NCBI RefSeq assembly: GCF_018614525.1
Contig: NZ_JAGGOL010000027.1
Coordinates: 62,001 to 126,000 of the forward strand
DNA: 64,000 bases
Source of the DNA: Streptomyces sp. ISL-11
GTDB taxonomy: Bacteria; Actinomycetota; Actinomycetes; Streptomycetales; Streptomycetaceae
Reading direction: 5' to 3'
The translations under genes and the position numbers were made by a program. The notes beneath the pieces were generated by a model. The model saw only the letters and a program-made list of their open reading frames with translations, did not search any database and was not told the DNA's origin. Position 1 is the stretch's first letter. Each line of letters starts with the position of its first letter. Shown here in pieces: positions 61,029 to 64,000 of this stretch.

Positions 61029-62504
61029 TCAGGTCGTCGGCAGGCGATTGACGGCGTGGTCGTCGGCGGACCACAGGTACTGCACGGCGTACGAGCGCCA
61101 CGGCCGCCAGGCGGCGGCGTGCCGTGTGAGGGCGCCCGGCGTCCCGGGCAGGCCGCGGGCGGCCGCCGCGCGCCGGACGCCGAGGTCCGTCGGGAGGAAG
61201 GCGTCGGGGTCGCCGAGGGCCCGCATGGCGATGATCTCGCGGGTCCAGGGGCCGACGCCGGGAAGGGCGGCGAGCTGCTCGCGGGCGCGCGACCAGTCGC
61301 TGCCGACGCCGAGGCCGAGCTCGCCGGTGGCGAGGGCGCGTACCAGCCGGACGACGGTGGCGCGGCGGCCGGCGGGCATGGCGAGCGCCGCGGGATCCAG
61401 GCCCGAGAGCGCCTCCGCCGAGGGGAACAGGTGGGTCAGCGTGCCGCCCACGGGGTCCTTGACGGGTTCGCCGTGGGCGATGACGAGGCGGGCGGCCAGC
61501 GTGCGGGCCGCGGCGGTCGACACCTGCTGGCCGAGGACGGCCCGCAGGGCGAGCTCCTGCGGGTCCACGGTGCGCGGTATCCGCCGCCCCGGCGCCTCGG
61601 CCACCAGCGGGGCCAGCCGCTCGTCCGTGCCGAGGAGCGCGTCGATCGCCTCCGGGTCCGCGTCGAGGTCGAGGAGGGCGCGGCAGCGGCTGATGGCCCC
61701 GGCGAGGTCGCGCTGGTCGGAGAGGGTGAGCCGGCACTCGATGTGGCCGGGGTGCGGGGCCAGGGCGACGGTGCCGTGCCCGTAGGGCAGGCGCAGCGTG
61801 CGGCGGTAGGCGCCGTCGCGCCACTCCTCCACGCCGGGGACGGCCGTGGCGGCGAGGAGCCCGAAGAGGGTGTCGGGGCACAGGGGAGCCCGGAAGGGCA
61901 GGCGGAGGGTCAGTGTTCCGGGCGTGGCCGGCCGGGTGCCGCGTACGGCGCGGGCGCGGAGTTCGGTGGGGGTGAGGGCGAAGACCTCGCGGACGGCCTC
62001 GTTGAACGAGCGGATGGAGGAGAATCCGGCCGCGAAGGCGGCGTCGGCCATGGGCAGTTCGCTCGTCTCGATGAGGAGCCGGGCGGTCTGGGCGCGCTGG
62101 GCGCGGGCGAGCGCGAGCGGTCCGGCGCCGAGTTCGGCGAGGAGCTGGCGTTCGATCTGCCGGGTGCTGTAGCCGAGGCGGGCGGCGAGGCCGGGGACGC
62201 CCTCGCGGTCGACGGTGCCGTCGCCGATGAGCCGCATGGCCCGGGCGACGAGGTCGGCGCGCTCGTTCCACTGCGGCGAGCCCGGGCTGGCGTCGGGCCG
62301 GCAGCGCTTGCAGGCGCGGAAGCCGGCCTGCTGGGCGGCGGCCGCACTCGGGTAGAAGGTCATGTTCCGGTCCTTCGGCGGGACGACCGGGCAGCTCGGA
62401 CGGCAGTAGATGCGCGTGGTGAGCACGGCGGTGAAGAACCAGCCGTCGAACCGGGCGTCCTTGGACCGGACGGCCCTGACGCAGCGCTCGAAGTCGGTGT
62501 GCAT
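61029..62504 (-). CDS. alkA: AdaA-AlkA fusion: methyl sensor/AraC regulator with 3-methyladenine DNA glycosylase
   Basis: 491 residues from ATG 62504. N-terminal Ada zinc domain (DGWFFTAVLTTRIYCRPSCP and FRACKRCRPDA, four Cys), AraC-type HTH (~85-185, GFSSIRSFNEAVREVFALTP), AlkA N-terminal beta domain (~195-270) and HhH-GPD glycosylase (~280-480, LGQQVSTAAARTLAARL, LPGVGPWTREIIAMRALGDP, then DAFLPTDLGV with catalytic Asp). It senses methyl phosphotriesters, activates alkylation genes and excises alkylated bases. The downstream ogt gene is likely in its regulon. This fusion is common in actinobacteria. Confidence 0.95.
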   Translation of the reverse strand: MHTDFERCVRAVRSKDARFDGWFFTAVLTTRIYCRPSCPVVPPKDRNMTFYPSAAAAQQAGFRACKRCRPDASPGSPQWNERADLVARAMRLIGDGTVDREGVPGLAARLGYSTRQIERQLLAELGAGPLALARAQRAQTARLLIETSELPMADAAFAAGFSSIRSFNEAVREVFALTPTELRARAVRGTRPATPGTLTLRLPFRAPLCPDTLFGLLAATAVPGVEEWRDGAYRRTLRLPYGHGTVALAPHPGHIECRLTLSDQRDLAGAISRCRALLDLDADPEAIDALLGTDERLAPLVAEAPGRRIPRTVDPQELALRAVLGQQVSTAAARTLAARLVIAHGEPVKDPVGGTLTHLFPSAEALSGLDPAALAMPAGRRATVVRLVRALATGELGLGVGSDWSRAREQLAALPGVGPWTREIIAMRALGDPDAFLPTDLGVRRAAAARGLPGTPGALTRHAAAWRPWRSYAVQYLWSADDHAVNRLPTT

Positions 62505-62590
62505 GTCTCCAGCATCCGCCGTACGAGCCGTCGTGGCTCGCGGAAATCCGACATGGTCCTTCGATGGCCGTGCCCTCCGCCGCTCACCTC

Positions 62591-62637
62591 GTCAACGGAG
62601 GTTGACCACCGGCCGCCTGTCATCGTAGGTTGACAGC
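62591..62637 (+). promoter_or_regulatory. Leaderless-type promoter with two inverted repeats (HTH module 2)
   Basis: GTCAACGGAGGTTGAC (62591-62606) and GTCATCGTAGGTTGAC (62619-62634) begin 28 bp apart. TTGACC (62602-62607) and TAGGTT (62626-62631) are spaced by 18 bp; ATG 62638 lies seven bases after the -10, and there is no ribosome site. The arrangement duplicates that at 59555-59602. Confidence 0.65.
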
Positions 62638-62862
62638 ATGGCCGGAACGGAAGCGAACGACGCGGTCGGTACCGCCCAGGCCGCCATGAACAGCGATCCC
62701 CACGTGGGACTGCGTGCCGTCGCCGCGCTGCGACGGCTGGTGGAGCGTCTGGAAGCGCTCCAGGTCGACAACGCGCGGCGGCAGGGCTGGTCCTGGGAAG
62801 AGATCGGGGTCGCGCTCGGCGTCAGCCGGCAGGCCGCCCACAAGAAGCACTCCAGGAGGTAG
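62638..62862 (+). CDS. Small HTH protein, partner of the Clp-N protein
   Basis: 74 residues from ATG 62638, probably translated from a leaderless transcript. MAGTEANDAVGTAQAAMNSD leads to a helix (GLRAVAALRRLVERLEALQV) and a C-terminal HTH, GWSWEEIGVALGVSRQAAHK. It lies two bases before the Clp-N gene, whose ribosome site (AGGAGG) overlaps its end. Such HTH/Clp-N pairs recur in streptomycetes. It may autoregulate through the two inverted repeats at its promoter. Confidence 0.85.
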   Translation: MAGTEANDAVGTAQAAMNSDPHVGLRAVAALRRLVERLEALQVDNARRQGWSWEEIGVALGVSRQAAHKKHSRR

Positions 62863-62864
62863 GG

Positions 62865-63503
62865 ATGTTCGAGAGGTTCACCTTGAGCGCGCGCATGGCG
62901 GTGGTGCGCACCCAGCAGGAGGCGCGCGACCTGGGGCACCCGTGGATCGGCAGTGAGCACCTGCTGCTCGCGCTCGTCGGGGAGAAGGACGCGCCGCTGC
63001 CCGCCTTCGCCCGGCTCGGCCTGACCCACGAGCTCTGCCGGGCCGCAGTCCGCTCGACGGTGGGCGGGGGTTCCGGGGTGGACGAGGACGACCGCGACCC
63101 CCTGCTGGCCTTCGGCATCGACCTGGACGCGGTGCGCGAGCGCGCGGAGAGCGCGTTCGGTCCGGGAGCCCTGGACCGGCCGGCACCGCCGCCCCTCGAC
63201 GGCGACGAGCCCGAACCCCGGCGCCGTCTGCTGTCCTTCGGCCGCCGCAAGAAGCCGGCGGAGCGCCCCGCTCTCAAGACCGACTCCAGCCACCTCCCCT
63301 GGGCCCCCCGAGGGAAGAAGGCACTGGAGAACACCCTGAAGGTGACGCTCGAACAGCAGGACAACCGCATCTCCTTCGCGCACCTCGCCCTGGCCCTCCT
63401 CACCTCGGAGGACAAGGTCATCGTGCAGGTGCTGCGCCGTCTGGAGCTGACGCCGGAGACGGTCCACGCCGCGATCCTGGCGGACCTGGGACAGGCGGCG
63501 TAG
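62865..63503 (+). CDS. Clp N-terminal-domain protein without ATPase
   Basis: 212 residues from ATG 62865. Two Clp_N repeat regions: residues ~1-70 (MFERFTLSARMAVVRTQQEA, LGHPWIGSEHLLLALVGEKD) and ~145-212 (GKKALENTLKVTLEQQDNRI, FAHLALALLTSEDKVIVQVL), joined by a charged Pro-rich linker. No AAA+ module follows. It could be an adaptor that competes for or delivers ClpC substrates. The gene is tightly coupled to the small HTH protein. Confidence 0.9.
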   Translation: MFERFTLSARMAVVRTQQEARDLGHPWIGSEHLLLALVGEKDAPLPAFARLGLTHELCRAAVRSTVGGGSGVDEDDRDPLLAFGIDLDAVRERAESAFGPGALDRPAPPPLDGDEPEPRRRLLSFGRRKKPAERPALKTDSSHLPWAPRGKKALENTLKVTLEQQDNRISFAHLALALLTSEDKVIVQVLRRLELTPETVHAAILADLGQAA

Positions 63504-63541
63504 GCCCGGCACAGGCCGGGACGCGGGCGCGCCGCGCGGGA

Positions 63542-64000
63542 TCAGCCCCGGCCGCGGGCCGCCCCGCCGCCCCGCAGGCGCTTCCAGACCGCCCTCGCCG
63601 CGTGGTGGCCGCACATGCCGTGGACGCCAGGGCCCGGTGGGGTCGCCGAGGAGCAGAGGAAGACGGCGGGGTGGGCGGTGGCGTAGGGGACGCGGGCGAG
63701 TTTGGGGCGGATCAGCAGGCGCAGGCCCGCGACGGAGCCGGTGGCGATGTCGCCGCCCACGTAGTTGGCGTTGCGGGCGGCGAGCTGTGGGGGCCCGGCG
63801 GTGGCGCGGGCGAGGACCAGGTCGCGGAAGCCGGGGGCGAAGCGCTCGATCTGGCGCTCGATCACCTCGGTGGCGTCGCCCTCCCAGCCGCGCGGTACGT
63901 GCCCGTAGACCCAGAAGGTGTGCCGCCCCTCCGGTGCCCGGGTGGGGTCGAAGAGGCTGGGCTGTGACGTGATGAGGAAGGGGACCTCGGGGTCCCGGCC
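63542..64000 (-). CDS. Phytoene-desaturase-like FAD oxidoreductase, 5' part outside window
   Basis: The last 152 codons of a minus-strand gene entering from the right. Blocks [59 protein letters not shown] and [20 protein letters not shown] then [10 protein letters not shown] are the C-terminal signature of CrtI/phytoene-dehydrogenase-like NAD(P)/FAD oxidoreductases. The closing motif lines the FAD site. Substrate unknown. A short basic tail (GGGAARGRG) follows. Confidence 0.85.
   Translation of the reverse strand, partial: GRDPEVPFLITSQPSLFDPTRAPEGRHTFWVYGHVPRGWEGDATEVIERQIERFAPGFRDLVLARATAGPPQLAARNANYVGGDIATGSVAGLRLLIRPKLARVPYATAHPAVFLCSSATPPGPGVHGMCGHHAARAVWKRLRGGGAARGRG

Overview
The window is chromosomal DNA of a Streptomyces-like actinomycete. 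Codons are extremely GC-rich in third position, start codons mix ATG, GTG and TTG, and families typical of the genus appear: a rodlin, an XRE/DUF397 pair, a PP2C (SpoIIE-type) phosphatase fused to a histidine-kinase-like ATPase, DmdR/IdeR-type iron boxes and a rare in-frame TTA codon. No tRNA, rRNA, CRISPR array or intact transposase gene was seen.

Layout. 1-5787: an unfamiliar accessory cassette. It has a TTA-containing LuxR-type regulator facing a minus-strand series of a 55-residue peptide, an SDR, an SGNH-like protein, a 28-residue basic peptide and a large haem-oxygenase-like diiron protein that leaves the window. 5813-13137: small housekeeping and accessory genes (GNAT, DsbA-like, quinone oxidoreductase, decayed response regulator, methyltransferase, APH-like kinase, XRE/DUF397 with two micro-proteins, VOC). 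13233-19642: efflux pump, secreted I36-like protein, divergent TetR/SDR pair and an exported bicovalent FAD oxidase. 19824-29334: a complete enterobactin-type catecholate operon (PPTase, Ser-NRPS with thioesterase, stand-alone aryl carrier, isochorismatase, DHB-AMP ligase, isochorismate synthase, DHB dehydrogenase) behind an iron box. 29556-33750: a three-gene peptidase operon. 33905-43185: small secreted or membrane proteins, a rodlin with a histidine-rich tail, a methyltransferase, the PP2C regulator and an MFS pump fused to three beta-sandwich repeats. 43537-52765: 3-hydroxyacyl-CoA dehydrogenase, TetR and the ethylmalonyl-CoA pathway operon (ccr, mutase, lyase, hydratase, dehydrogenase). 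52936-57762: phospholipid genes psd-pssA, glycerate kinase and a BCCT transporter. 58048-63503: SDR/TetR pair, two HTH modules with matching, apparently leaderless promoters, DNA alkylation repair genes and a Clp-N protein. A phytoene-desaturase-like gene is cut by the right edge.

Between many genes lies a modular palindromic repeat family built from the same few hairpin blocks. At least one copy (9493-9750) has matched terminal inverted repeats flanked by TA/CTAG, like a MITE. Several copies end exactly at, or supply, the stop codon of a neighbouring gene. The most interesting leads are the 5' peptide cassette, the repeat family and its effect on gene ends, the His-tailed rodlin, and the paired leaderless promoters of the HTH modules.
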